A stretch of DNA of 64,000 nt from contig CAJURN010000003.1 in assembly GCA_910589055.1 (NCBI GenBank), positions 30,161 through 94,160 on the forward strand. Direction: 5' to 3'. The position numbers and the translations under genes were made by a program. The notes below the pieces were generated by a model. The model was given only the letters and a program-made list of their open reading frames with translations, was not told the origin of the DNA and did no database searches. The DNA comes from an uncultured Muribaculaceae bacterium (lineage in GTDB: Bacteria > Bacteroidota > Bacteroidia > Bacteroidales > Muribaculaceae). Positions 35,875 through 44,516 of this stretch are shown piece by piece (position 1 is the first letter of the stretch; the number at the start of each line of letters is the position of its first letter).

Positions 35875-35882
35875 CAAAGTTA
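35875..35882 (-). promoter_or_regulatory. -7 promoter box of metK
   Basis: TAACTTTG on the minus strand with a TTTG 20 bp upstream that fits the Bacteroidetes -33 element. Predicted transcription start is near 35868, leaving a leader of about 190 bases before metK. Confidence 0.75.
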
Positions 35883-35921
35883 CGGAATAAGTTCCGATTT
35901 GCCAAATATTTCTGCCTCGGG

Positions 35922-36509
35922 TCAGCAGCATCCGCCGCCGTGGCATCCGCAGGAGCCTGCGCCGTCGTTGCTGTCGCAACCGCAGGAACTGTCGCCGCAG
36001 CCACCGTGGCAGCCGCAACCTCCGGCGGGATGGAGCTCTTCGGGCGTAGCGTCGCGCACGGTAAGAATCTCGCCTTCGAAGCGGATTGTGTCATTGGCAA
36101 GGGGATGGTTGAAGTCGACCACAACGTCGGTGGGGGTGACTTCGCGGATAAGTCCGTCGATACGGTAGCCGTCGGCTGTCATCATGGGCACGTATGCTCC
36201 GGGCACGAAGGCTTCTTCGTCGAATTTGCCGTCGATGAGGAACATGTCGCGCGACAGAGTCACAACGTCGTCCTTGTCGTAGGGGCCGAAACCTTCCTCG
36301 GGTGCTGCGGTGATGTTGAATTTATCGCCGGGCTTGAGACCTTCGATTCCCTTTTCGAGAGCTTTTACAAAGCCCTGTGTAACGCCGAAGATAGCGCGTT
36401 CGGGTTCTTCGCGGTCAACCTGGTGCATGAGTGTTTCGGTGCCGTCTTCGTTGACGCGGTAGAGGTCATATACGAAGTCAAAATATTTTCCGGGTTCGAT
36501 TTTTTCCAT
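35922..36509 (-). CDS. slyD: SlyD-type FKBP peptidyl-prolyl isomerase with Cys-rich metal-binding tail
   Basis: 195 residues. An FKBP domain with an insert-in-flap arrangement as in SlyD (MEKIEPGKYFDFVYDLY, GFVKALEKGIEGLKPGDKF, APEEGFGPYD, VDFNHPLANDTIRFEG) occupies residues 1-155. The last 35 residues are Gly/Cys-rich with nine cysteines and two histidines in CGCH, CGC and GGGCC clusters, resembling the metal-binding tail of E. coli SlyD, which is His-rich instead. Likely a cytoplasmic folding catalyst with metal (nickel, copper or zinc) storage or delivery capacity; the metal is not known. Confidence 0.9.
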   Translation of the reverse strand: MEKIEPGKYFDFVYDLYRVNEDGTETLMHQVDREEPERAIFGVTQGFVKALEKGIEGLKPGDKFNITAAPEEGFGPYDKDDVVTLSRDMFLIDGKFDEEAFVPGAYVPMMTADGYRIDGLIREVTPTDVVVDFNHPLANDTIRFEGEILTVRDATPEELHPAGGCGCHGGCGDSSCGCDSNDGAGSCGCHGGGCC

Positions 36510-36526
36510 ATAAGTATGTTTTTAAA

Positions 36527-36668
36527 AGTTCAGTAATGAGGTGAAAAGGTAAAAAGGTGAAAAGGCAATTGCCTTCGGCAGGCAAGATAATGGAACTTTT
36601 ATCTTGCCTTTTTGCCTTCTTATCCTTTTATTACCTGACTGAAGTGTAGCTTGCGAAACTTCAGTAAT
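36527..36668. repeat. Intergenic element with imperfect 40-bp inverted repeats
   Basis: The left arm (36529-36568), of pattern TTCAGT..AGGT.AAAAGG.AA..AGG, is mirrored by the reverse complement of the right arm (36604-36643). A further AACTTCAGTAAT (about 36657-36668) repeats the left boundary AAGTTCAGTAAT, and CTGAAGT/ACTTCAG forms a hairpin there. It fills the slyD-dipeptidase gap and looks like a small non-coding repeat (REP- or MITE-like) or a long terminator structure. Confidence 0.5.
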
Positions 36669-36691
36669 ATGATAACAAATTCCGTGCCAAA

Positions 36692-38341
36692 TCAGTCGAG
36701 TTTGACATCGACAACTTTCAGACGGTCGCCGGCGTCGTCGACAATCGAGCGGAAGTAGCGTTCGTTATATCCGCCCCATGCGGGCTGCACGGGCATGCCT
36801 TCGGGAGTGCGGGCGAATTTGCCGTTCTCTTCTTTCTTTATATTGCCGTCGAGGTACTTTACAAGCAGGTAGTCACCGAGGTTCTTGTAGTCGGCGGTAG
36901 CCTTGGCAGTCCAGTAGTCGGTTACGCCGCGCAGATGGGCGCGGGCTTCGTCGTAGGGCATGCCGTCGATGGCCTTGCGTTCGGCTGCCACGGCGGCGTT
37001 GATATCTTTTTCAAGTCCGCCCTGTACGCGACGGATGTCGGGAATCATCTGCGAATAGCGGTTGTAGGCCTGGTTGGCAACGTAGTTGTTGACCCAGAAC
37101 ATGGCGTCCCACGACAGTGTCAGGAGGTCGGCTGTGGCTCCGTCAAGGGCTTTGGGAACGAAGTCGGTTGAGTTGAACACAGGCACGTAAACGCAGGTAT
37201 TGGCATCGTCAACACCAAACCAGAGAATACCTTTCATCGCGTCGGGGCGTTCGTTGCTCATCGACGACACGAAGGAGAATCCGGTCTGCTGTGTTGCGAT
37301 GGCGCGCTCGTGGGTGTATTCCACGCTGTCGACAACGAATGTCATCGGGCGCCAGCGGTAGGGGCTGTCGAAGGGTCCCGCGCCGATGTCTTTTGTCATG
37401 TCGAGGGGTGTGTCCTCGAAGTGGTCGCGCATCATCCATTTAAGGTCGTCGGCGCTAAGTTCGCGCGACGGTTTTACCCACAGCGGCATCACGGGGCCTT
37501 TGCCTTCGAGAATCCAGAGGAGGTACTTGTCCATTGTACCGGGCTTGGTGAACTTGTTGAAGTAGCTCCACACACGTGCGTCGCAGCCGCGGAGCGCTCC
37601 GGCATCGGTGATGGCGTAGGCTTTCGAGAAGCTGAAATCCTTGTCCTTACCATTGAAATATCCTTTTTCACGTGCAAAGGAAATCACGTCGGGCGAGTAG
37701 AGGGTCTCGGGGTCGTTAAGGGGGAACTGATGGATGCGGGAGTGGTTGGCATGGCCGCTGATGTAGCCTTCCGGAACACGACGTGCCACCCATACGGCAC
37801 CTTTGTCGTCCTTGCCTTTGCCAATGAGTTCCATAATCCACACTTCATCGGGGTCGGCGATGGAGAAAGATTCGCCTTCGGATGCGTAGCCGTAGTCGCG
37901 CACGAGCGAGGTCATCACGTCGATGGCTTCGCGGGCAGTGCGGGCGCGCTGGAGGGTGATGTAGATGAGCGAACCGTAGTCAATCGTTCCTGAGCCTTCC
38001 AGTTCGGGGCGTCCACCCCAGGTGCTTTCGGCTATGGTGAGTCCGTGTTCGTTCATGTTGCCGATGGTGGCGTAGGTATGTGCCACTTCGGGGATTTCGC
38101 CTAAAAGCCGGCCGCTGTCCCAGTCGACCACGGGACGCATCGTGCCCGGGGCATGGTCGGCAGCGGGTTGGCGGTAGAGCTCGCCGTAGAGCGTGTGGCT
38201 GTCGGCGGCGTAGGTTATCATCGAACCGCCTCCGTCGGCGGCAGCGGTAGCGCCGGGGGCGGCAATCAGGCTTGTGCAGGCAATGGCGTCGGCGGTGGAG
38301 GCCAGAAGCGCAGCGGTTGCAAGAAGCGGATAGAGTTTCAT
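36692..38341 (-). CDS. C69-family dipeptidase, secreted
   Basis: 549 residues. The signal sequence ends just before Cys22 (ADAIACTSLIAAPGA), which becomes the N-terminal nucleophile of peptidase family C69 (PepD-type, Ntn-hydrolase fold) after processing. The family segments DGGGSMITYAADSHT, EHGLTIAESTWGG, SEGESFSIADPDEVWIMELI and GHANHSRI are present. It would cleave dipeptides, probably in the periplasm. It follows the AddA-like gene by 38 bp on the same strand and may be the last gene of the long leftward run from cdd. Confidence 0.9.
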   Translation of the reverse strand: MKLYPLLATAALLASTADAIACTSLIAAPGATAAADGGGSMITYAADSHTLYGELYRQPAADHAPGTMRPVVDWDSGRLLGEIPEVAHTYATIGNMNEHGLTIAESTWGGRPELEGSGTIDYGSLIYITLQRARTAREAIDVMTSLVRDYGYASEGESFSIADPDEVWIMELIGKGKDDKGAVWVARRVPEGYISGHANHSRIHQFPLNDPETLYSPDVISFAREKGYFNGKDKDFSFSKAYAITDAGALRGCDARVWSYFNKFTKPGTMDKYLLWILEGKGPVMPLWVKPSRELSADDLKWMMRDHFEDTPLDMTKDIGAGPFDSPYRWRPMTFVVDSVEYTHERAIATQQTGFSFVSSMSNERPDAMKGILWFGVDDANTCVYVPVFNSTDFVPKALDGATADLLTLSWDAMFWVNNYVANQAYNRYSQMIPDIRRVQGGLEKDINAAVAAERKAIDGMPYDEARAHLRGVTDYWTAKATADYKNLGDYLLVKYLDGNIKKEENGKFARTPEGMPVQPAWGGYNERYFRSIVDDAGDRLKVVDVKLD

Positions 38342-38379
38342 ATCAGATGTGATTGGTGATTTATTTGTTAACGTGCGGA

Positions 38380-41300
38380 TTATATTTTTATTATCTTCCG
38401 CAGTTCGGGATACCAGAGGTAGCCGCTTACGTCGGTGTAGCCCATCGAGGTGAGCAGTCGCACGTAGGTGGCAATCTGTGCGCGGTGCGACTTGCGCGGC
38501 TCGGATGTGAATTTATAGTCGACAACCGATGTCGAGCCGTCGGGATGGATCACCACGCGGTCGGGGCGGAAGGTCTCTTCCGTGCCGGGAACGTAGATCG
38601 AGCGCTCGGCCAAAATCCGGCAGTCGGGGGCAAACCAACTGCGCGCCAGCTCTCCGGCACTTTCAAAGGCATTGGCAAGTATTGCTCCGTATTCCTCCTT
38701 TGCCTCGGGGGTGAGGTGGGCGGCAACTGCCATTCTGTCGAGGGCTGCGGGGAGGTCGTCGGATGTCCGTATCGAGGCCAGAACGTTGTGCAGTTTGCTG
38801 CCTCGGTCGGCTGCTGCGGCGAGTTGCAAGGCCAGCGGTGAGTTCCCGGGAATGTCGGAGGGCAGGTCGGTTATTTCCTTGTCCTGCTCGCCTCCGAGGT
38901 CGATGTGGGCGGAAGTCAGGTCGTCGACGCGTGTAAGCTCGCGGACGTCGGAGCGGGACACGACTTCGTAGATTTCGGCACGTCGCAAGTTCTTGGGCGC
39001 TTCCGTTGAAGCCGGATGATTGGCCCGGGTGGGTGCCCCGTATTCGAGCGTGCGGGTCTCCGGATTGTAGCATGCTGCGAGGTCGGCGAGGGTGGGGGAT
39101 GAGCTTTCTTCGGAATCGGCAGGAAGTGTCACGGCATTTAATATGTCTGCCCCGACGCCGACGGGGTCGGGCTCGGGATTGCGTTGGGTTGCCGGGCCGA
39201 GAGGGCAGAACACGCACAACTCGCGTGCGGCACGTGTGAGAGCCACGTAGGTGGTGTTGAGGTTGTCGGCAATCTGTTCGGCGCGGTCGGCGAGATATTC
39301 TTTGCGGAATGGCGAGTCGTCCAGCCCGAAGAGTGAGTTTGTGGCCGTCAGGAGCATCGGAGGACGTATTTCTTCCGGAATGTCGGAAAGCGGACTCATG
39401 TCGAGCCAGATGTTCTCGTCGGTTCGCGACATCTTCCATGATGCGAAGGGGATGTGTATGCAGTCCCATTCGAGACCTTTCGATTTGTGTACGGTCATCA
39501 CCGCCACGGCATCGGTTGTGGGCGAAGATGTGATGGCAAGCACATCCTTGTGGCTGTCCCACCAGTCGAGGAAGGCGCTGAGCGAGGGGTTGTTGCGTGC
39601 CGAGAAATCCACTACCGCATCCTGGAACGCGGCGATGTAGGCAAATTCCTCACGTCGTCTTGCAGGACTGATTTTTGCGGCGATTATGGCCTCCACGAGC
39701 GCCACGAGGTTGGAGGGGTTCTCGCGGCGTACGGTCATGATGTCGGCGTCGAGGGTGTCGTGGCCGGTGGCGCTGTCTCCCAATGCCAGTGCGAGCGCAT
39801 CCTCGGGCGAGCGCCCTTCGCCAACAAAGAAATCGTAGCGGCTTATCATCATCACTATGTCGCCATGCGAGGCGAACACGGGGGCGTCTTCTTCCTCGGC
39901 GCTCTTGCGTCGTGAATAGGAGCGGGATACGAGCTTTAGCATGCTCACGATGCGGCGCACTGCCTCGGAGCTTTCGAGTAGCAGAGCCTCGTCGGAGAGC
40001 ACGCGTATCGAGGGATGCTCACGCATGAGGTATTCAACGGCCTGTGAGGCTTCCTTGCGGGTGCGCACAAGCACGGCTATGTCGCTCCAGCGGTAGCCGG
40101 ATGCGTGCTGGCGCAGAATCTCGCGGGCCATAAGCTCGAGTGTGTCGGCAATCACAGGCTCGCCCTTGCCCGAAAGCGGCGGCACGGCTATGCCTTCCTT
40201 GGGTACGAACTGAAGTTTTACGTAGGCCGACAGGTCGAGAAGGCGGTCGGGGATGGCCTGCTCGACGTTGGAATAGCTTTGGTCGCCGAGCTGACGGGCC
40301 ATGCGGCGGAAAAGCGTGTTGTTGAAGCGCACTATTCCGGGTGCGCTGCGGTGGTTGGTGTTCTCGCCCTTTCCGGAACCCTTGATGCGGTGGGAATCGG
40401 GAAAATCGACGTTGGCAACCGTGTGGCGCAGCATCGAACTGTCGGAATTGCGGAAGCGGTAGATGGCCTGCTTCTCGTCGCCGATGATGAGGTTATCGTA
40501 GCCGAAAGAAAGGCTGTTGGCTACGAGCGGCCGCAGGTTTTCCCACTGCATGCGCGATGTGTCCTGAAACTCGTCGATGAGCAGGTTGGTGAGCCGCATG
40601 CCAAGGCGTTCATATATAAATGGCATTTCGGCATCGTTGATGATGCGCTTGAGAAGTTCGTTTGTGTCGGACAGGAGTATGAGGTTGTTCTCGTGGCGGT
40701 AGCGCTCGATGTAGCGCCACGTATAGGCGAGAAATTCAAGGTCGACGCAGGCTGCCGAAAGGCGGTCGAAGATGCGCAGGCGCGTTTCCGAACTGTACAC
40801 AGTGGCTACGAAACGGCTTATCAGCTCCGATACGCTGTCGGCCGGCAATATATATTGCTTTCCGGCCTTGGGAAGGTATTTTTTGACATATGCACCCGAA
40901 AGGTCGTCGCCGTCGAGAAATTTCTTTATAGTCTTGGCTTTGGAGGGGTCTCCTATTCCGAGCTCGACTTCGGGTCGCTTGCCTTCGAGGGAGGTGCGCA
41001 GCAGGTCGCGGAGTCCCGAGGGAAGAATCTGCGGGTCGAAGTTCCCTGCTGAGAGCCCGTCGCGAATTTCCGAGGCAAGTTTTTTGAGCAGGGAGCTTGC
41101 TTTGCGGGCCTCGTTGTCAAGATGCTCCTTGAAGAGTGTGATGCGGGAGGGGTCGTCGAAATATTCGCGCATCTCTTCGGAACGTCGGCGGAAAGTCTCG
41201 CCGCAGATGCTTTTTACGTAGCTGTTGAGCGATGACAGGATTGAGCCGGAACGGTTGAACACGTTGAAACTCTGTCCGTCGCCTATTTTCTGCATTGAGT

Positions 41301-41877
41301 AGCGGCGTATCCAGCCGAGTATGCGGTCGGCATGGCCGGGAGAGCCGTAGTTGAGGTCGTCGAGCATCAGGCCGATTCCTGAGCGGACGGCGAAATCGTC
41401 GTCAATCTCCACGTTGTAGTCGCCCTGACGGTCAATCTCTCGGGCGAATGTGCGCAGCACGGTCTGGAAAAAGGAGTCGATGGTGCTTACATTGAAGCTG
41501 CTGTAATCCTCAAGCAATTCCTTCAGTGCAAGTGAGGCGGCATCGCGAAGTTGCTCGCGTGTGCATCCGAAGATTCCTGTCAGGGCTTCGGCATAGTTGG
41601 CGTCTTTTGCTCCCGGAGCGGGAATGTGTCCCAGCAGGTCGAGTTCCTTGATGATTCGGGTCTTCATTTCCTCGGTGGCCTTGTTGGTGAAGGTGATGGC
41701 GAGGATGCCTCTGTGGCGGCGCGGCTGTCGGCGGCCGCCGGGAGCGTAATCAGGACTGTTGAGCACAAATTTATCTTCGCTCCCGCTTACTTTCAGCCCC
41801 AGGAGGGTCTTGATGTATTCGAGAGCGAGAGTGTAGGTTTTGCCCGAGCCTGCGGATGCCTTGTAGATTGTGAGCAT
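38380..41877 (-). CDS. AddA/RecB-like UvrD-family helicase-nuclease
   Basis: 1165 residues. N-terminal Walker A KASAGSGKTYTLALEYIK (residues 5-22) and LAITFTNKATEEMKTRI, helicase motifs LLIDEFQDTSRMQWENL and GDEKQAIYRFRNSD, motif VMTVHKSKGLEWDCIHIPF and YVALTRAARELCVF mark superfamily 1A. The C-terminal EETFRPDRVVIHPDGSTSVVDYKF is the RecB/AddA PD-(D/E)XK nuclease core. It would unwind and resect broken DNA ends for recombination, normally with an AddB partner, which is not in this window. The start overlaps nothing; it follows the SUI1 gene by 7 bp. Confidence 0.92.
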   Translation of the reverse strand: MLTIYKASAGSGKTYTLALEYIKTLLGLKVSGSEDKFVLNSPDYAPGGRRQPRRHRGILAITFTNKATEEMKTRIIKELDLLGHIPAPGAKDANYAEALTGIFGCTREQLRDAASLALKELLEDYSSFNVSTIDSFFQTVLRTFAREIDRQGDYNVEIDDDFAVRSGIGLMLDDLNYGSPGHADRILGWIRRYSMQKIGDGQSFNVFNRSGSILSSLNSYVKSICGETFRRRSEEMREYFDDPSRITLFKEHLDNEARKASSLLKKLASEIRDGLSAGNFDPQILPSGLRDLLRTSLEGKRPEVELGIGDPSKAKTIKKFLDGDDLSGAYVKKYLPKAGKQYILPADSVSELISRFVATVYSSETRLRIFDRLSAACVDLEFLAYTWRYIERYRHENNLILLSDTNELLKRIINDAEMPFIYERLGMRLTNLLIDEFQDTSRMQWENLRPLVANSLSFGYDNLIIGDEKQAIYRFRNSDSSMLRHTVANVDFPDSHRIKGSGKGENTNHRSAPGIVRFNNTLFRRMARQLGDQSYSNVEQAIPDRLLDLSAYVKLQFVPKEGIAVPPLSGKGEPVIADTLELMAREILRQHASGYRWSDIAVLVRTRKEASQAVEYLMREHPSIRVLSDEALLLESSEAVRRIVSMLKLVSRSYSRRKSAEEEDAPVFASHGDIVMMISRYDFFVGEGRSPEDALALALGDSATGHDTLDADIMTVRRENPSNLVALVEAIIAAKISPARRREEFAYIAAFQDAVVDFSARNNPSLSAFLDWWDSHKDVLAITSSPTTDAVAVMTVHKSKGLEWDCIHIPFASWKMSRTDENIWLDMSPLSDIPEEIRPPMLLTATNSLFGLDDSPFRKEYLADRAEQIADNLNTTYVALTRAARELCVFCPLGPATQRNPEPDPVGVGADILNAVTLPADSEESSSPTLADLAACYNPETRTLEYGAPTRANHPASTEAPKNLRRAEIYEVVSRSDVRELTRVDDLTSAHIDLGGEQDKEITDLPSDIPGNSPLALQLAAAADRGSKLHNVLASIRTSDDLPAALDRMAVAAHLTPEAKEEYGAILANAFESAGELARSWFAPDCRILAERSIYVPGTEETFRPDRVVIHPDGSTSVVDYKFTSEPRKSHRAQIATYVRLLTSMGYTDVSGYLWYPELRKIIKI

Positions 41878-41884
41878 CCCGAGG

Positions 41885-42211
41885 TCAGATTATGCGGGCT
41901 TTCATGCCTTCGGCTGTAAGGAAATCGAGTACGTCGCGCTTGCGGTCGCCCTGGATAAGGATTTCGCCGCCACGGGCCGAGCCGCCTGTGCCGAAACGTT
42001 TCTTCATTCTGTTGGCGAGGGCGGTGATGTCGTCGTCGGGAATTGTGAAGCCGCTGATGATGGTGGCGCACTTGCCGCCGCGACCCTTGCGGTCGACCTG
42101 TATGTCGAGCCGGGCCGTCTGTACGGGAGCTTCAGCGGGAGCGCTTTCTTCGGCCTCGGGCAGCGGCTGGTCGCCGAGGAGGCCGCGTAGTTTTTCTTGC
42201 CAGGATTCCAA
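41885..42211 (-). CDS. SUI1/YciH-type translation factor
   Basis: 108 residues. The C-terminal SUI1 domain (QVDRKGRGGKCATIISGF, KKRFGTGGSARGGEILIQGD) matches eIF1-like bacterial YciH proteins, thought to influence start-codon selection. The N-terminal 40 residues are acidic and probably flexible. Located 7 bp before the AddA-like gene. Confidence 0.9.
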   Translation of the reverse strand: MESWQEKLRGLLGDQPLPEAEESAPAEAPVQTARLDIQVDRKGRGGKCATIISGFTIPDDDITALANRMKKRFGTGGSARGGEILIQGDRKRDVLDFLTAEGMKARII

Positions 42212-42261
42212 TGGAGTCAGAGAGTGAAAAGAGTGGTTTATGATTGGGGGCTGAGGATGTG

Positions 42262-42720
42262 TCAGTAAACTGATTCGTCCTCGAAAATGCTGTCGGCGTG
42301 GAATATCGCGTTGGTATCGACCGGCGCCGCCAATACCGTCAGAGGCATGAAACGGGCCTGGTCGTCCATTGACAGGGAGTGGGTGAAGATACTCACGGAA
42401 TCCTTGTCGAGCGTGAGTGCCCGGCGCAGGGAGTAGGCTGCGAAGGCTGTGTTGGCTTCGTCGTCGGCTCCGTTCTCACCGAGTTTGGCAAAGAGCAGCG
42501 ACAAGCGGCACAACTGGTCGATGGACAACTCTGAGAATGAGTTGCCGAGCACAAGGCTGTCGCACAGTGCCTGGGCTTTGGCAAAACGGCCGTCGTTGAA
42601 AGCCTCTTCGGCATATCCCACAGAGTCGGACACGCTGTCGCCTCCACAGGAGACAAAGCTTGCGGAGGCGGCGACAAGAATCATGAGTGTAAGCGCGAGC
42701 GCTTTTAATGATAATTTCAT
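42262..42720 (-). CDS. Small lipoprotein of unknown function
   Basis: 152 residues with lipobox SASFVSCGGDS. The mature part is helical, with a TPR-like pair (YAEEAFNDGRFAKAQALCDSL, LCRLSLLFAKLG). No recognised family. It lies between the SUI1 gene and a small membrane protein in the leftward run. Confidence 0.75.
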   Translation of the reverse strand: MKLSLKALALTLMILVAASASFVSCGGDSVSDSVGYAEEAFNDGRFAKAQALCDSLVLGNSFSELSIDQLCRLSLLFAKLGENGADDEANTAFAAYSLRRALTLDKDSVSIFTHSLSMDDQARFMPLTVLAAPVDTNAIFHADSIFEDESVY

Positions 42721-42752
42721 TTAAGACAATGTTAAGGAGTCGGGGCGCGTAA

Positions 42753-43034
42753 TCAGGGCGCGGGAGGCGTCTGGGTCTCGGCTTCCGGCTCGGTTATGAG
42801 TTCGTCGAGACTCTGATGGTCGGCGTTCTGCCAATCGGCTTCGCCCGGAGAGTCGGCGCCCGCTTCAGTAAGCTCATACTGCTGCGTTACGTTGTCTCCT
42901 GCCGGAGTGTCGACATGGGTGTTGTAGTCGAACCATCCGATGTAATAAATGGTTGCGAACACCAGTGTGGCTACGATGAGCCCGATGATTATCCAGACCC
43001 ACAGGCCTGAATTTTTACGTTTGGTTGAAGTCAT
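42753..43034 (-). CDS. Small single-pass membrane protein
   Basis: 93 residues with a basic N-terminus, one membrane helix (LWVWIIIGLIVATLVFATIYY) and an acidic, proline-rich periplasmic or cytoplasmic tail. No recognised family. Upstream lies a perfect 16-bp palindrome GTTATAAATTTATAAC (43054-43069). Confidence 0.7.
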   Translation of the reverse strand: MTSTKRKNSGLWVWIIIGLIVATLVFATIYYIGWFDYNTHVDTPAGDNVTQQYELTEAGADSPGEADWQNADHQSLDELITEPEAETQTPPAP

Positions 43035-43102
43035 GACTGTTATAATTTAAGTGGTTATAAATTTATAACATCATGGCTTCGGGAAAGTTGCTGAGAATCT
43101 TC

Positions 43103-43588
43103 TTACAGCTCGCCCACTTTTTCCATGAAGTCGAACATGCGGATGGCGGCGTCGGCTGCTTCGGAGCCTTTGTTGCCGCATGAGCCTCCGGCGCGGTCGA
43201 GCGCGTCCTGCTCGCAGTCGACTGTGAGTACTCCGAAAATCACGGGGATGTCACATTCGCTGTTGAGGTGTGTGATGCCTTGTGTCACGCTCTGGCACAC
43301 GTAGTCGAAGTGGGGCGTACCGCCTTTGATTACGCAACCGAGCACTACGATAGCGTTGTAGAGTCCGGTTTCGATAAGTTGGGAAGCGGCGAATGTCAGC
43401 TCCACGGCTCCGGGTACCTCGAACACGTCCACCATGTCGCGGTCGAGTCCGGCCTTGGCGAATGTTTCGAGCGCTCCGGCTTCGAGTGCTTCGGTGATAT
43501 GACGGTTCCAAAGTGTGCGCACCACGGCCACGCGCATGTCGCGGAATTTGGCAATGGCTGCCTCGGGTGCTTTATCTGATGTTGACAT
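43103..43588 (-). CDS. ribH: 6,7-dimethyl-8-ribityllumazine synthase
   Basis: 161 residues. Family motifs VFEVPGAVELTFAASQLIE, VVLGCVIKGGTPHFDYVC and PVIFGVLTVDCEQDALDRAG are present; the His in HFDYV is the expected catalytic residue. It makes the lumazine precursor of riboflavin, normally as a 60- or decameric assembly in the cytoplasm. Follows the PfkB-like gene by 19 bp. No other riboflavin genes are in the window. Confidence 0.95.
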   Translation of the reverse strand: MSTSDKAPEAAIAKFRDMRVAVVRTLWNRHITEALEAGALETFAKAGLDRDMVDVFEVPGAVELTFAASQLIETGLYNAIVVLGCVIKGGTPHFDYVCQSVTQGITHLNSECDIPVIFGVLTVDCEQDALDRAGGSCGNKGSEAADAAIRMFDFMEKVGEL

Positions 43589-43607
43589 TGGTATGGGGGT
43601 GTAATGG

Positions 43608-44516
43608 TTATTCTACTTTCTGCCAGTCGTGGCTGAGGGTGTCGGCCACGGCTTTGGCTGTTGATGCGGCGGCTCCTACGATTGCCTCACGGATTTCAGC
43701 TCCGGGGTCGTCGAAGGAGTCGACTGTAAGTGATTTTTCTGCAATCGAGGCAATGGCTCCTGCCACGGCTCCCGCGTTCCAGAGCAACGACGAGCACACA
43801 TCGGCCGGAATACGTACCGACGACATTTCTTTGCCGCCGTAATAGCATATTTCGTGGCAAGCCGTGTCGACGTTTATCATCGAGCGGCAATAGAAATTGA
43901 TGTGGTTGTTGAAGCATTGCTCTCCGGTCTTTACTCCGAAGATTACTTCCAGATCGTTGTTTCGGGCTATCACGAGGTTGGCAAGTTCGAGGTTTTCGAG
44001 AATGGCCGGCATGACGCGGGTGATACGTGGCTCCTGCGAGGGGAGGAATCCCGGAAGGTACACGAGTATGGCCTTGCGCTCGGCTGCGTGCTGGAGCAGG
44101 CGCAGCATGCGGGGGTGCATGCGGGGGTCGATGGCGTAGAAACCGCCGAAGAGTATGATGTCGCCTTCGTCGACCCGGGGCCAAACGATGTCGAAGCAGT
44201 CTTCGGGATAGTTTTCATAGCGCGTGATGCGTCGCGTGCCGTCGGCATCTGTGGTGAACACATTGATGGGCGTGCGGCCTTCGGTGAACCGGTCGACACA
44301 GGAGGTGTCGGCTCCCGAATCCTTCAGGAATCCGGCCACGATGTCGCCCACGGGGTCGGCGGATGCTTCCGATGCCACAATCACATTCAGCCCCTGGCGG
44401 GCAAGTATGGCCGCGGCGTTGGCAACCCTTCCGCCCGGCATTGAGCCGAGGGGAGTGCCATCGGCGCCGAGCACGATGTTGAGCGAACATTCGCCTATGC
44501 AGATAATTTTTTTCAT
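43608..44516 (-). CDS. PfkB-family carbohydrate kinase homologue lacking the catalytic Asp
   Basis: 302 residues. The N-terminal half is a good ribokinase/PfkB match (ICIGECSLNIVLGADGTPLG, GGRVANAAAILARQGLNV, GFLKDSGADTSCV). At the C-terminal signature, where kinases have GAGD.F.AG, this protein reads CSSLLWNAG (residues 241-249), so the catalytic Asp is Leu244 and the anion-hole glycines are lost. It may be a pseudokinase, a sugar-binding regulator or an enzyme using another mechanism. It overlaps the SIS-isomerase stop by ATGA, suggesting a shared sugar-phosphate function. Confidence 0.85.
   Translation of the reverse strand: MKKIICIGECSLNIVLGADGTPLGSMPGGRVANAAAILARQGLNVIVASEASADPVGDIVAGFLKDSGADTSCVDRFTEGRTPINVFTTDADGTRRITRYENYPEDCFDIVWPRVDEGDIILFGGFYAIDPRMHPRMLRLLQHAAERKAILVYLPGFLPSQEPRITRVMPAILENLELANLVIARNNDLEVIFGVKTGEQCFNNHINFYCRSMINVDTACHEICYYGGKEMSSVRIPADVCSSLLWNAGAVAGAIASIAEKSLTVDSFDDPGAEIREAIVGAAASTAKAVADTLSHDWQKVE

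Noticed and set aside
43054..43069. Perfect 16-bp palindrome GTTATAAATTTATAAC
   Set aside because: It could be an operator, but AT-only palindromes arise easily and no second copy or linked -7 box was found.
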